From contig DOKP01000009.1 of assembly GCA_003510795.1 (NCBI GenBank), positions 599-7,895 of the forward strand: a stretch of 7,297 bases of DNA, given 5' to 3'. This DNA is from Candidatus Moraniibacteriota bacterium (GTDB taxonomy: Bacteria; Patescibacteriota; Minisyncoccia; Moranbacterales; UBA9337). Shown here one piece after another: positions 7,175 through 7,297 of the stretch. The position numbers were made by a program, and so were the translations under genes. The notes beneath the pieces are model-generated. The model did no database searches. It was not told the DNA's origin and was given only the letters and a program-made list of their open reading frames with translations. Every line of letters starts with the position of its first letter. The stretch's first letter is position 1.

Positions 7175-7180
7175 ATTATA
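7175..7180 (-). promoter_or_regulatory. Possible -10 box of the lipoprotein gene
   Basis: On the minus strand this reads TATAAT, a perfect -10 consensus, 18 bases upstream of the lipoprotein ATG. A start of transcription about 7 bases downstream would leave a very short leader, in line with the absence of a Shine-Dalgarno motif. The best -35 candidate (TTCTAA at 7197-7202, 16-base spacer) matches only three of six consensus bases. In such AT-rich DNA a chance match is quite possible. Confidence 0.25.
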
Positions 7181-7297
7181 TTTAAATTTTAGCATATTAG
7201 AATTTTAATTTCTATAAGCTAAAGTACAATTTTTATTTTTTTGGAGTAATTAAAGTAAGTTGACTATCTATGAAAATTCCCTCACCAATGTCCGGCC

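Noticed and set aside
7260..7297. Possible start of a plus-strand gene at the right edge (ATG at 7270, or TTG at 7260 in another frame)
   Set aside because: Only 9 to 12 codons are visible, two frames compete, and GGAG at 7243-7246 is too far from the ATG and poorly spaced for the TTG. It cannot be assigned.

Overview
The window carries one plus-strand operon for a membrane-bound, respiratory complex I-like / group 4 [NiFe] hydrogenase-like complex, followed by a small lipoprotein gene on the opposite strand. The DNA is AT-rich, start codons lack clear Shine-Dalgarno motifs, genes are tightly packed, and short GC-rich palindromes sit between and within genes. This would fit a small-genome bacterium such as a member of the Patescibacteria/CPR, but no phylogenetic marker is present, so the taxonomic guess is weak. 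TGA is used as a normal stop.

Layout. Positions 1-40 hold a GC-rich inverted repeat. Then come hyfB (82-2070, large Mrp/NuoL-like membrane subunit), a hyfC-hyfE fusion (2067-3665, NuoH-like plus NuoK-like membrane subunits in one chain), and hyfF (3690-5168, second Mrp/NuoL-like subunit). A spacer with a perfect 11-bp hairpin (5186-5223) follows, then hyfG (5271-6863, fused NuoC+NuoD-type catalytic subunit). A strong rho-independent terminator (6882-6914) closes the operon and probably also serves the convergent lipoprotein gene (6935-7156, minus). The last 140 bases are AT-rich spacer with no gene I can support.

Function. The three membrane proteins would form an ion-translocating arm with two antiporter-like subunits, a NuoH-like connector and a NuoK-like module. 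HyfG would be the soluble large subunit docked on it. The key point is that HyfG lacks all four cysteines that bind the [NiFe] centre: the CxxC pairs read SGDA and SFCN. It therefore cannot be a normal hydrogenase and is best compared with the energy-converting hydrogenase-related (Ehr) complexes, whose substrate is unresolved. The NuoB-like small subunit (HyfI) and the ferredoxin-like subunit (HyfH/HyfA) are not encoded anywhere in the window, even though the operon's 3' end is visible. The fused HyfC-HyfE, the missing electron-transfer subunits, and a GC-rich palindrome that appears inserted in-frame in hyfG make this an unusual version of the family.
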